Source: Betaproteobacteria bacterium (GTDB taxonomy: Bacteria > Pseudomonadota > Gammaproteobacteria > Burkholderiales > SG8-41). From it: a DNA stretch of 29,459 nucleotides. The stretch covers positions 1 to 29,459 of the forward strand of contig JANYDM010000029.1 of assembly GCA_025363575.1 (NCBI GenBank). The letters run 5' to 3'. Below are positions 1-6,712 of this stretch, piece by piece (positions within the stretch are counted from its first letter, which is position 1; the number at the start of each line of letters is the position of its first letter). The notes under the pieces are model-generated. The model ran no database searches. It was given only the letters and a program-made list of their open reading frames with translations, and was not told the origin of the DNA. Position numbers and translations under genes: made by a program.

Positions 1-2
1 TC

Positions 3-134
3 ATCTGGGTTATTTTCCTATCCCCCTTGTTTGGCCTTCAGAGTCTGCCGATAAAGGGTCATTTAATATTCGTTCTCGGAATTCCGGCCGTTCTGATATG
101 GCTCCTCACATTACTCCGGCGAAATGCGGCCTAA
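3..134 (+). CDS. C-terminal end of an unidentified hydrophobic cassette protein (partial)
   Basis: The third frame is open from the window edge to a TAA at 132-134. It encodes about 43 residues ending in a hydrophobic stretch (around HLIFVLGIPAVLIWLLTLL) followed by RRNAA, which looks like a final membrane helix with a basic cytoplasmic tail. The TAA lies inside the R'' core (GCCTAAC) of the adjacent attC site, a usual arrangement for integron gene cassettes. The start is outside the window and no family can be named. Frame 2 is also open, to a TGA at 146-148, but its product looks less protein-like. The call rests on hydrophobicity and the stop position only. Confidence 0.5.
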   Translation: MWVIFLSPLFGLQSLPIKGHLIFVLGIPAVLIWLLTLLRRNAA

Positions 135-209
135 CAGCCGGTTGGTGAGCGACAAATTACGCGTGGCGCTACGCTTCACGCACTTTGCGCCACAACCGAA
201 ACGTTAGAC
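129..209 (+). other. Integron attC recombination site
   Basis: The left core GCCTAAC (129-135) fits the R'' consensus RYYYAAC and the right core GTTAGAC (203-209) fits R' GTTRRRY. The two cores are complementary except for one base. Just inside, GGTTG (140-144) pairs with CAACC (193-197). The pairing continues TG (146-147) with CA (191-192) and GCG (149-151) with CGC (188-190), leaving G145 and A148 unpaired on one arm. That matches the L''/L' inner boxes and extrahelical bases that orient attC recombination. The 81-bp length is within the normal range. No integrase gene and no second attC are visible here. Confidence 0.82.
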
Positions 210-276
210 AGCCGAGTTCCCCACGAAAAGTGGACACTGATTTGTAGCAAAATATTTGCCACAGAGAGGTGTCACG

Positions 277-588
277 ATGACGAAGAAGCTGGAAAGGAAG
301 TCTTATACGGAGGCGTTCCGCCGCGAGGCGGTGCGACTGTCCGAACAACCTGGGCGCAATGCGACCGAGGTGGCGCGGGAGCTTGGGATACACCCGGGCC
401 AGATCTACAACTGGCGCACCCAATTCAATAAACTCTCGAAGCGCCAGTTCACGGTCGCTGATGGGACGAACTACGCGAAGGCGGAGTCTGAGGAAGTCAG
501 GCGGCTCAAGAAGCGAGTAGCCGAGCTCGAGCAGGAGCGCGACTTCCTAAAAAAAGCGACGGCGTACTTCGCAAAACCCGACAAGTGA
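277..588 (+). CDS. IS3-family transposase OrfA (helix-turn-helix protein)
   Basis: This 103-residue protein has an N-terminal helix-turn-helix (ATEVARELGIHPGQIYNWR, residues ~32-50) and a C-terminal leucine-zipper-like helix rich in Glu, Arg and Leu ending in the ERDFLKKATAYFA motif typical of IS3 OrfA. The ATG at 277 is chosen because GAGAGG (263-268) is well spaced upstream; a TTG at 256 would add seven residues. OrfA binds the element ends. At 549-555 a run of seven A followed by G offers a -1 slip, and the -1 frame is open from there into OrfB, so an OrfAB fusion transposase would normally form. The OrfA stop overlaps the OrfB GTG. Confidence 0.9.
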   Translation: MTKKLERKSYTEAFRREAVRLSEQPGRNATEVARELGIHPGQIYNWRTQFNKLSKRQFTVADGTNYAKAESEEVRRLKKRVAELEQERDFLKKATAYFAKPDK

Positions 589-1149
589 AGTACGCCTTCA
601 TGGCGCAGTGTCGACAAGAGTTTCCGGTGGTCATGATGAGCCGCGTGCTGTCGGTATCGCGAGCGGGGTTTTATGCGTGGCTTGCGCGTGAGCCCAGCGC
701 CCGGGCACAGAGGCGCGAGGCGCTCGTCTGTCATGTGGAGCAGACCTATCACCGCTATAAACGCAGATATGGAGCACCACGGCTGACTCTGGAACTGAAC
801 GCTCAAGGGGTGAGCTGCAGCGAGAATCATGTGGCCAAGCTCTTACGCTCACGCGGCCTCAGAGCCTTGAATGGCAGGCGCTTTCGCCACCAGCCCACGG
901 CGCCGTGCACGCTTCCTGTGAGGCGCAACCTTCTGGCCCGTGATTTCGTGAGCACCAGCCCTAACCGCAAATGGGTGTCCGACATCACCTATATTCCGAT
1001 CGGGCGAAGCTGGGCCTATCTCGCGGTCGTGCTCGATCTATACTCGCGCAAGGTCGTGGGATGGGCGCTCGACACCCATATGCGCGAGACGCTGATCCTG
1101 GAGGCGCTGACCATGGCCATAGGGCAACGACAGGTCGCGCCGGGATTGC
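585..1149 (+). pseudogene. IS3-family transposase OrfB, truncated
   Basis: About 188 residues of OrfB remain from the GTG at 585. They include the HTH_21-type N-terminal part (RRYGAPRL, the 'G.pRl' motif) and the start of the rve integrase core, with the first catalytic Asp in WVSDITYI and the LDLYSRKVVGW strand. The frame continues to a stop at 1358, but after AIGQRQVAPGLL it no longer resembles a transposase. The expected HSDRGSQY segment with the second Asp, and the catalytic Glu, are absent. The protein is therefore inactive. The break coincides with the start of a GNAT reading frame in a different phase, so this is a recombination junction rather than a point mutation. Confidence 0.88.
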
Positions 1150-1392
1150 TGGGGCGAGCGATGGTCGCGAGGATGGGTATTCCACATCAAGGAAATGTGT
1201 GTAGCGGCCGCCGCCCAACGCACAGGGATCGGACGCGACCTTCTCACCAGGTTCGAGCGCGACCTTTTAGAGTTGAAATTTGCGAGCATCTATCTCGAAA
1301 CGGGAGCCAACGGTCCGGCAGCTCGCTTCTACGAAAATTGCGGTTACGAGTCGCTTGATTTGGTTTCCTTGCGCAAAACGCTGCGCGCATGA
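1150..1392 (+). pseudogene. GNAT acetyltransferase, 3' fragment
   Basis: The frame read from 1150 encodes WGERWSRGWVFHIKEMCV, then the acetyl-CoA-binding motif AAAQRTGIGRDLL (a Q/RxxGxG/A loop) and a typical GNAT C-terminus (LETGANGPAARFYENCGY). These are motifs A and B of a GCN5-type N-acetyltransferase. The N-terminal half is missing because the truncated IS joins here. An internal ATG at 1195 could initiate a 65-residue product, but it would start inside motif A and is unlikely to fold or work. The stop at 1390-1392 lies 19 bp before the HAD gene, so the intact gene was probably the first member of that small operon. Confidence 0.75.
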
Positions 1393-1411
1393 ATTGCACA
1401 CGGATATTGGT

Positions 1412-2098
1412 ATGAGAAAATTCGAAGCCGTGATCTTCGATATGGACGGCTTGCTGCTGGACACCGAGAGAATTGCGCTGTCCGCATTCCATGAAACTTG
1501 CAAACGCTTCGGATTGGAGAATCAGACCGACCTGTTCATGCAGTGCATCGGCACCAATTCGCAGCGCGCCGAAGCCGTCCTGAAAGACGGCCTTAAAGGA
1601 AAACCCAATCACACGGAGTTTCTCAGCGCATGGGACGCAACTTACCTGCAGCGGACCTGCAATACCGTAATTCCCTTGAAAAACGGTGCGAAGGAGCTTC
1701 TCGCGCATTTGGCCGACATGAATCTACCGATCGCCGTCGCCACCTCGACGAAATCCAACCGCGCAATGCAGAAACTCCGGGATGCGGGCATCCTCCCCAA
1801 CTTCAAAGCAATTGTCGGCGGCGATCAGGTGAAGAACAGCAAACCGCACCCCGATATCTACCTCAAAGCCGCCGACGTCCTTGGCGTAGTACCGGAGAAA
1901 TGTCTGGCCCTCGAAGATTCGGATAACGGAGTACGGTCCGCGCTAAGCGCCGGCATGACCGTAATCCAGGTGCCGGATCTCGTGGAGCCCACTGCTGTAT
2001 TGCGCAGTCTTGGTCACACAATCATGGATAGCCTGCACGACGTCCGCAGGCGTGAATTTGAAGTGACGAACAGAGCAACTTGGATCGGTATGCGTTGA
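1412..2098 (+). CDS. HAD-superfamily hydrolase, subfamily IA (phosphoglycolate phosphatase / beta-phosphoglucomutase-like)
   Basis: This 228-residue protein carries all four HAD motifs. Motif I is DMDGLLLDTE (residues ~10-19; nucleophile and general acid Asp), motif II is the Ser/Thr of VATSTKSN, motif III is the Lys in KNSKPHPDIY, and motif IV is LALEDSDNG. The helical cap between motifs I and II places it in HAD-IA, whose members dephosphorylate small sugar or acid phosphates in the cytoplasm; the substrate cannot be told. The ATG at 1412 is chosen because motif I then falls close to the N-terminus. The open frame extends to 1280, overlapping the GNAT remnant, but that extension has no family resemblance. 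The last ~17 residues after SLHDV also look non-conserved. Confidence 0.88.
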   Translation: MRKFEAVIFDMDGLLLDTERIALSAFHETCKRFGLENQTDLFMQCIGTNSQRAEAVLKDGLKGKPNHTEFLSAWDATYLQRTCNTVIPLKNGAKELLAHLADMNLPIAVATSTKSNRAMQKLRDAGILPNFKAIVGGDQVKNSKPHPDIYLKAADVLGVVPEKCLALEDSDNGVRSALSAGMTVIQVPDLVEPTAVLRSLGHTIMDSLHDVRRREFEVTNRATWIGMR

Positions 2099-2111
2099 CC
2101 AAGGTTCGCAG

Positions 2112-2699
2112 ATGAATCTCATTGAGCGCATCGTAGTCGTCGGCACCAGCGGCTGCGGCAAAACCACATTCGCAGCCGAACTCGCGCGCGAGCTAGGCTA
2201 TACGCAGATTGAGCTCGACAGTTTGTTTTGGGGACCTGGCTGGACTTTAAAACCCAAAGACGAATTTCGCCGCCTCACCGAAATCGCCGCATCCGAGGCT
2301 CGTTGGGTGGCTGACGGGGATTATGGCAGCGTGCGCGACATCTTGTGGCCCCGGGCGACGACCATCATCTGGTTGAACTATGATTTTCTCACGGTACTGC
2401 TGCGCGCACTGCGCCGAACCATCTCACGCGCGTTCACCGGTGAAGAACTCTGGCACGGGAACCGCGAATCGTTCAGGCAGGCATTCCTGTCGCGGGAATC
2501 GATTATTGTCTGGGTCATCACGACATTCAAGAAGTGCCGGGCGGAATATCGGGCTTCTCAAATCGACAGGAATTATTCGCACCTGGCCTGGATTGAATTC
2601 AGGCGCCCTGCCGAAGCCGCGCAGTATCTTGCTTCAATCCGGCTGGCCCGACTATCGCCGCCCGGCCTGGGCGCTGACCAAAGCACTGCATCGCCGTGA
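2112..2699 (+). CDS. Small P-loop NTPase, adenylate-kinase/FlaR-like
   Basis: The 195-residue protein opens with a beta strand and Walker A (VVVGTSGCGKTTFA, residues ~8-21) and continues with IELDSLFWGPGW, the pattern of small P-loop kinases annotated as adenylate kinase-like or 'DNA topology modulation' FlaR-like proteins. WVADGDYG and the ATTIIWLNYDF strand fit the nucleoside-kinase fold, in which the middle segment forms the substrate pocket and the Arg-rich segment (RALRRTISRAF) the lid. The phosphate acceptor is unknown. The gene lies 13 bp after the HAD gene and 18 bp before a GNAT gene, so co-transcription is likely. An AAGG lies upstream of the ATG. Confidence 0.8.
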   Translation: MNLIERIVVVGTSGCGKTTFAAELARELGYTQIELDSLFWGPGWTLKPKDEFRRLTEIAASEARWVADGDYGSVRDILWPRATTIIWLNYDFLTVLLRALRRTISRAFTGEELWHGNRESFRQAFLSRESIIVWVITTFKKCRAEYRASQIDRNYSHLAWIEFRRPAEAAQYLASIRLARLSPPGLGADQSTASP

Positions 2700-2717
2700 A
2701 CCAAAACAAAATCAGTT

Positions 2718-3500
2718 ATGCACCAGTCTGAAGTCACGGCGTACCTGCTACGGGACACGCTGAAAAATATTGTCCATCTCAAGGCGATGGCCGCCTACTC
2801 GCCGCACATCCGCTCGCACTATTTTTCGCAAGAATCGTTAGCAGGCGTGCTGTTCGTGTATCCGACCAAGGTGACCACTTACGAATCGGTGAAATACCCT
2901 GAAACAGAATACGTCGCACTGATCTCTTCCGATGCGCCATCCATTACAGAGCAAATGCTCGAGCACATTCCGTCCAACTGCAATTTTGTGATCAAGCTGA
3001 CGAGTCCACAAGACACTTCCGTCATTGAACGAAAATTCCCCCTGCGGCGCGTGACTTCATTTCTGTCGTATAGCTGCTCTGCGAACGGTAAGTTCGCGGA
3101 ATCAAAGCGCGTGAATGTCTCAGCCGATTTTGATGAGAAGCTATTGCCCTTTTATCGCGCAAATGGATACGAGCGCGCCGAGGTCGAGGGATACTTTAAA
3201 TCAGGTTCGGCGCGCTCATTCGACGTACATGAAAATGGCGAGCCTGTATCCGCCGGCATGGCTTATCGCAACTACGGCGCCGTCTGGGAAGTTGCCGGGC
3301 TATATACCGTTAACCGCGCGAGACGGCGGGGATACGCGCGGGCAATCGTGGCAACTGCGATGAATTCGTTGCTTGCCCGCGGGCATGTGCCCAGGTATCA
3401 AATGGATGAAAGCAACGTTGCGTCCAAACATCTCGCTGAAAATCTGGGGCTAAACCTGTTTCTGGCAACCGAACACTACCTGCATCAGCACTTGAATTGA
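2718..3500 (+). CDS. FR47-like GNAT family N-acetyltransferase
   Basis: This 260-residue protein has the GNAT core in its C-terminal half: a beta strand with WEVAGLYTVNRARRRGYARA (the acetyl-CoA pyrophosphate loop RxxGxA), the following helix, and SNVASKHLAENLGL, the conserved 'N..s..la.klGf' segment. The ~130-residue N-terminal half resembles the degenerate N-terminal GNAT domain of FR47-like proteins. The substrate is unknown. It ends 4 bp before the convergent stop of the minus-strand beta-barrel gene. No clear ribosome-binding site precedes the ATG, so translation may be coupled to the upstream gene. Confidence 0.8.
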   Translation: MHQSEVTAYLLRDTLKNIVHLKAMAAYSPHIRSHYFSQESLAGVLFVYPTKVTTYESVKYPETEYVALISSDAPSITEQMLEHIPSNCNFVIKLTSPQDTSVIERKFPLRRVTSFLSYSCSANGKFAESKRVNVSADFDEKLLPFYRANGYERAEVEGYFKSGSARSFDVHENGEPVSAGMAYRNYGAVWEVAGLYTVNRARRRGYARAIVATAMNSLLARGHVPRYQMDESNVASKHLAENLGLNLFLATEHYLHQHLN

Positions 3501-3504
3501 TCTC

Positions 3505-4314
3505 CTAAAACCGACCCGCCAATTCAAGCAGCACCTGATTCGTGGGTGTGTTTCGGTTCGCCGCAACGCCGGCACGCATGCCGATCTGCCAATCATTGGT
3601 AACCAGGTACGCCGCGCCAACGTCCCACGACATCTCGACTCCGCCATCCGCCGCGTGCGCGATACGCGGCACGGCATTCTCGACGAAAGTGCGCAGCTTG
3701 CCGGTCCATTGCTTGTTCAACACCAACCCGTTGATCGCTGATGCATAGCGCTTGCCGTCGGCAATCGAACCGTAACGAATGCCGGGCATGAAGCCGAGCG
3801 AAAGATCGTGCGGCAATTCCCAGGTAATCACCGTGCGCAATGAAGGCGAGACGCCACGGCCTTTGAATTGGCCCGTGCCCGACGGCGTTTCGAAATGCAA
3901 GATCCACGATACTGCGGGCGTAAATGTTGTCGGGTCGCGATCTTGCGTATGCCATTTGATGCCGAACGCGGTATCGCCTCTGCCGCCAGCTGTGGTGCCG
4001 GCGCCGCTATGATCGATGACCCGCAGCGCGCCATCGGTTTCAACCCGCAGTTCCACCGTGTCCGCAACGCCGAAGCGAAGAAGCGTCGGCGTGCTTAACG
4101 TCGTCGCCCGCACCGCATTGCGCCGGTCGCGTTCCGTCACGACGTCGAATTCGAACTGGAAGCGCCCGTTACCGACGACTTCGGACGATTCGACGAAATC
4201 GGGACCGTCGGTATCGATCGACTTGCCCGCAGCCGCCGCATCAAGCACGACGACAGCTGCAACGATCAAACATGCAAGCCGTAAAGCGTTCGCCGAGCTT
4301 TTAACTGCGCTCAA
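3505..4314 (-). CDS. Outer-membrane beta-barrel protein (phenol-degradation MetA/transporter-like)
   Basis: After a hydrophobic signal segment (LACLIVAAVVVLDAAAAG) come ~240 residues of alternating amphipathic strands with Gly/aromatic turns, ending in VLLELAGRF. A C-terminal Phe is the usual signature for outer-membrane barrel assembly. Phrases such as DTVELRVETDG and GDTAFGIKWH match the 'transporter/MetA-pathway of phenol degradation' barrel family, whose ligand is rarely known. The open frame runs to 4431 inside the HiPIP gene, but that part is not protein-like. The TTG at 4314, overlapping the HiPIP stop (TTGA), is preferred; it gives 269 residues and implies coupled translation. The start codon is the least certain part. 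Confidence 0.7.
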   Translation of the reverse strand: MSAVKSSANALRLACLIVAAVVVLDAAAAGKSIDTDGPDFVESSEVVGNGRFQFEFDVVTERDRRNAVRATTLSTPTLLRFGVADTVELRVETDGALRVIDHSGAGTTAGGRGDTAFGIKWHTQDRDPTTFTPAVSWILHFETPSGTGQFKGRGVSPSLRTVITWELPHDLSLGFMPGIRYGSIADGKRYASAINGLVLNKQWTGKLRTFVENAVPRIAHAADGGVEMSWDVGAAYLVTNDWQIGMRAGVAANRNTPTNQVLLELAGRF

Positions 4315-4616
4315 CCTCGTTTCGGTTTCGGGGTGAACGCAATGCAATAGCCGTGCGGGCTGATGATGCCCTCCACCGCTTTGCACGTTCCCGCAGCGTT
4401 CGCCGACGCGCCCGGGATGAACTGGATGCAATCGTCGCAGTCTTTACCGGCGTTTCCCTTGTCCTGGTACTTGACCTCCGCTTTCGTTAACTTGCCGGCC
4501 GCCCGCGCGCTGCGGACTGACGCGAGCAAAGGCAGCGCTGCCACGCCCGCGATGTACATGGCGGCCTTCTTCAGCAGCGAGCGGCGGGTTTTCAATGCGG
4601 TGAAGTTGTCATTCAT
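4311..4616 (-). CDS. High-potential iron-sulfur protein (HiPIP)
   Basis: This 101-residue protein begins with a Tat-type signal (TRRSLLKKAAMYIAG, residues 10-24; predicted cleavage after ARA). The mature part of ~60 residues has four cysteines at 60, 63, 78 and 91 (CxxC-x14-C-x12-C), the HiPIP pattern for one [4Fe-4S] cluster, followed by GYCIAFTPK. HiPIPs are periplasmic one-electron carriers between the bc1 complex and terminal or photosynthetic acceptors. Folding with the cluster before export agrees with the Tat signal. AGGGAG precedes the ATG. It sits downstream of the cupredoxin terminator and overlaps the barrel gene. Confidence 0.92.
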   Translation of the reverse strand: MNDNFTALKTRRSLLKKAAMYIAGVAALPLLASVRSARAAGKLTKAEVKYQDKGNAGKDCDDCIQFIPGASANAAGTCKAVEGIISPHGYCIAFTPKPKRG

Positions 4617-4695
4617 AGTCGTCTCCCTGTAGGCAATCGATCAACCTCACTTACCTATGCATTACCGGTTCTGCGTCGAATTAATTCCGCAAGAC

Positions 4696-4732
4696 AAAAA
4701 AAACGCGGAGGTCGCTGTTCGCTTCCTCCGCG
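4696..4732 (-). terminator. Rho-independent terminator after the cupredoxin gene
   Basis: Read on the minus strand, a perfect 8-bp stem CGCGGAGG (4732-4725) and CCTCCGCG (4711-4704) with a 13-nt loop is followed by eight T (4703-4696). It lies 23 bp after the cupredoxin stop and 80 bp before the HiPIP start, so it should separate the metallophosphoesterase-cupredoxin unit from the HiPIP-barrel unit. Confidence 0.9.
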
Positions 4733-4754
4733 CCGTCACAAAAATGACAACTGC

Positions 4755-5129
4755 CTATTCGACCACGGTAATCAACCCGCTCATTTCCTCATGCCCTGAA
4801 CCGCAGAACACGTCGCACAGAAATTCGACTTTGCCCGCCTTCGGCGGCACCACCCGCACGCGCACGGTCTTGCCCGGCACGATGTCGGCGCGCACGCCGA
4901 GGTCGGGCGCGTTGAATCCCATGAACACGTCCTGCGTGGTCAGCTCGAGTATGACGGGCACGCCTTTCTTCAGCGTCACGTCGTGCGGCGTGTATTCGAA
5001 CTTCTTCGCGGTGATCTTGATTACCGGCTCGTCTCCTGCCGGCTGCGCGCCGACATAGGCCGCCGTCATCGCCACGGCAGCGAACGCCGCGGCGATGATT
5101 CCTTGTGTCTTGCGTTTCGTCAGGAACAT
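4755..5129 (-). CDS. Exported cupredoxin with a CuA-like copper loop (COX2-like domain)
   Basis: The 124-residue protein has an N-terminal signal/anchor (residues ~9-28) and one cupredoxin domain. The C-terminal loop FLCDVFCGSGHEEMSG (Cys105, Cys109, His113, Met116) is the CxxxCGxxHxxM motif of the binuclear CuA site in cytochrome oxidase subunit II and N2O reductase. In those families the first His ligand lies in a DVxHxF/W motif; here that motif reads DVFMGF, with Met70 at the His position. The site may thus bind a single or altered copper. It probably carries electrons or copper in the periplasm. The ATG at 5129 follows the metallophosphoesterase stop by 4 bp; the frame's 31-residue upstream extension is rejected. 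Confidence 0.85.
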   Translation of the reverse strand: MFLTKRKTQGIIAAAFAAVAMTAAYVGAQPAGDEPVIKITAKKFEYTPHDVTLKKGVPVILELTTQDVFMGFNAPDLGVRADIVPGKTVRVRVVPPKAGKVEFLCDVFCGSGHEEMSGLITVVE

Positions 5130-5133
5130 GCCA

Positions 5134-6027
5134 TCACGCCTTTTTCGCGACGGTGAATTCACTGATCGCGGGCTGTCCCGATTTGGTATTGACGTCGATG
5201 CCGCGAAAACCGAGGCCGGCATAGGTCGGGTCCGCCGCGTTCCACGCCAGCGGCACGCGCTTGGGCACGCTGCCGGCGACAGGCAGCGGGAATATCAGCG
5301 ACTTCGCCGCGTGGTGCGCGATATGGCCGGTCATGTGGTGGTGCTCCTGGTGAATGTGGCCGTAGAACACCGTGAGGTTCTTGTACGGCATCATGAGCTC
5401 GACGGCCTTGGCGCCGTCGCGCGTCGCCCAATCCCATTGCGGGTAGAGATCGAACAGCGGCCGGTGCGTGAAGATGACGATGGGCGCGTCGTTTCTTTGC
5501 TGTCTGAGATCGGCGGCGAGCCAATTGAGCTGCGCCTCGCCTATGCTTGCGCCCGGATCGGACACATTGTCCACGACGATGAAATGAACGCCGTTGTGGT
5601 CGAACGTGTAATGGGTGGCGCCGAAAAATTCCTGGTATGCCTGGCCGTTGTCGAGCGAAGCATCGTGCTCGCCGGGCATGAAGCGCACATTCCTGACCTT
5701 AAGGTCGCCGACGATCTGCTTGAATTCGCCGAGGCGCTTGCGGCGCTCCGCCGGATCGTCGGTCGTATGCGTGAGATCGCCGGTAAACATGATGAAGTCC
5801 GGCTGGCGTTCGAGCGCGTTGACCGTGGCGACCGCCTTCTTCAGCGTGACTTTCGCGTCCGGATTAGGCGGTCCTTCAAACCCCCAATGGGTGTCGGACA
5901 ACTGCACGAAATAAAAATCGTCCTGCCCGCCGGCCATCGTCGCGCAACCCGGCAACCCCGACGCAAAAACCGCGCCGCCGATGCCCGCAAGCTTCAAAAA
6001 ATCCCGTCTGTCGATAGTTTTTGCCAT
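5134..6027 (-). CDS. Tat-exported calcineurin-like metallophosphoesterase
   Basis: The 297-residue protein starts with a Tat signal (DRRDFLKLAGIGGAVFASG, residues 7-25) followed by LPGC, a possible but imperfect lipobox. The metallophosphoesterase motifs appear in order: LSDTH (43-47), GDLTH (83-87), GEHD (119-122, in place of GNHD), FTHRP (186-190) and GHIH (223-226), so the di-metal site is complete apart from Asn to Glu in the third motif. Family members hydrolyse phosphodiesters or monoesters; this substrate is unknown. The ATG at 6027 has GGGGGGC upstream. The frame stays open to 6729 through the sigma-factor gene, but that is a shadow. It leads the unit divergent from the ECF sigma factor. 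Confidence 0.88.
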   Translation of the reverse strand: MAKTIDRRDFLKLAGIGGAVFASGLPGCATMAGGQDDFYFVQLSDTHWGFEGPPNPDAKVTLKKAVATVNALERQPDFIMFTGDLTHTTDDPAERRKRLGEFKQIVGDLKVRNVRFMPGEHDASLDNGQAYQEFFGATHYTFDHNGVHFIVVDNVSDPGASIGEAQLNWLAADLRQQRNDAPIVIFTHRPLFDLYPQWDWATRDGAKAVELMMPYKNLTVFYGHIHQEHHHMTGHIAHHAAKSLIFPLPVAGSVPKRVPLAWNAADPTYAGLGFRGIDVNTKSGQPAISEFTVAKKA

Positions 6028-6105
6028 GCCGCCCCCCGTTTTGGTGGTTTGTGTAAATAAGGTAAAGTCCGCCTGCCACTCGTATAACCGGCGCATGGCC
6101 TCGAA

Positions 6106-6128
6106 TATTCCCGCCAGCGGCGGGAATA
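6106..6128. promoter_or_regulatory. Perfect 10-bp palindrome in the sigma/metallophosphoesterase divergent gap
   Basis: TATTCCCGCC (6106-6115) and GGCGGGAATA (6119-6128) are exact reverse complements around a 3-nt loop. The element lies mid-gap between the divergent starts at 6027 and 6175. It could be an operator or a stem in the leader of either transcript. No T tract follows in either direction, so it is not a typical terminator. Confidence 0.5.
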
Positions 6129-6174
6129 AAATCCCGCACAAAACGGTATTAGATCCATAGACCTTGAAACGAGC

Positions 6175-6711
6175 TTGAAAACGGAACCGCACAACCGATT
6201 CGAGGACACCGTGATGGCGCATCTGGATGCGGCCTATAACCTTGCACGCTGGCTCGCGCGCGACGAGCGCGACGCCGAAGACGTCGTGCAGGAGGCCTGC
6301 CTGCGCGCATACCGGTTTTACGCGAGCTTTCATGGCGGCAATGCGCGCGCCTGGCTGCTCGCGATCGTGCGGAACACCTATTACACGTGGCTCGACAAAA
6401 ATCGGGCGCAACAAACGAATGTTGAATTCACGGACGAGACGATCGCCGCGGTCGACTACGACATGGCGACCACCGGCGACAGCGTCGAGCGCCTGTTGCA
6501 GGTCGAAGACACGCGGCAGCTCGTGCACCGCGCGCTCGAGCGCATTCCGGCGGAATTCCGCGAAGTCCTGGTGTTGCGCGAGCTCGAAGACATGTCGTAC
6601 CGCGAGATCGCGCAGATCGCCGACATTCCTCTCGGCACCGTGATGTCGCGGCTGTCGCGCGCTCGCAAGCTCATGCTGCGCGCGGTAAAAGAACTGGATC
6701 AGGAAGCCTGA
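6175..6711 (+). CDS. ECF-type RNA polymerase sigma factor
   Basis: The protein has up to 178 residues. Sigma region 2 runs from MAHLDAAYNLARWLARDERDAEDVVQE through AWLLAIVRNTYY (the -10 recognition helix), and region 4 includes LERIPAEFREVLVLRELEDMSYREIA and GTVMSRLSRARK (the -35 recognition helix). There is no region 1 or 3, so it belongs to the extracytoplasmic-function class. The longest frame starts at a TTG (6175); a GTG at 6211 or ATG at 6214 with GAGGA just upstream would trim 12-13 residues before region 2 and is equally plausible. The anti-sigma gene begins 1 bp after the stop. The divergent metallophosphoesterase unit is the natural candidate target. Confidence 0.93.
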   Translation: MKTEPHNRFEDTVMAHLDAAYNLARWLARDERDAEDVVQEACLRAYRFYASFHGGNARAWLLAIVRNTYYTWLDKNRAQQTNVEFTDETIAAVDYDMATTGDSVERLLQVEDTRQLVHRALERIPAEFREVLVLRELEDMSYREIAQIADIPLGTVMSRLSRARKLMLRAVKELDQEA

Positions 6712-6712
6712 A

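Larger units (their letters stand above)
212..1149 (+). mobile_element. IS3-family insertion sequence, right end missing
   Basis: The left end shows a CCCC stretch followed by AAAAGTGGACAC (226-237), the typical inner part of IS3-family terminal repeats. The outer limit, about 210-213, is approximate. Two overlapping frames encode OrfA and OrfB with a slippery A run at 549-555. OrfB homology stops near 1149, where an acetyltransferase reading frame begins, and no matching right terminal repeat (GTGTCCACTTTT-like) occurs downstream. The element is therefore truncated and could not transpose by itself. Its left end lies only a few bases after the attC R' core. Confidence 0.8.

Noticed and set aside
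585..1358. OrfB taken as a complete 257-residue transposase
   Set aside because: The last ~70 residues do not match IS3 OrfB and lack the second catalytic Asp and Glu; the same DNA encodes GNAT motifs in another frame.
1195..1392. 65-residue protein as a functional small gene
   Set aside because: It starts inside GNAT motif A; homology continues upstream in frame to about 1150, so it is the tail of a truncated gene.
1393..2720. Further attC sites between the HAD, kinase and GNAT genes
   Set aside because: The gaps are only 13-19 bp, too short for an attC site, so these genes are not separate cassettes.
5095..6060. 321-codon plus-strand frame
   Set aside because: Antisense to the metallophosphoesterase, with no family resemblance.
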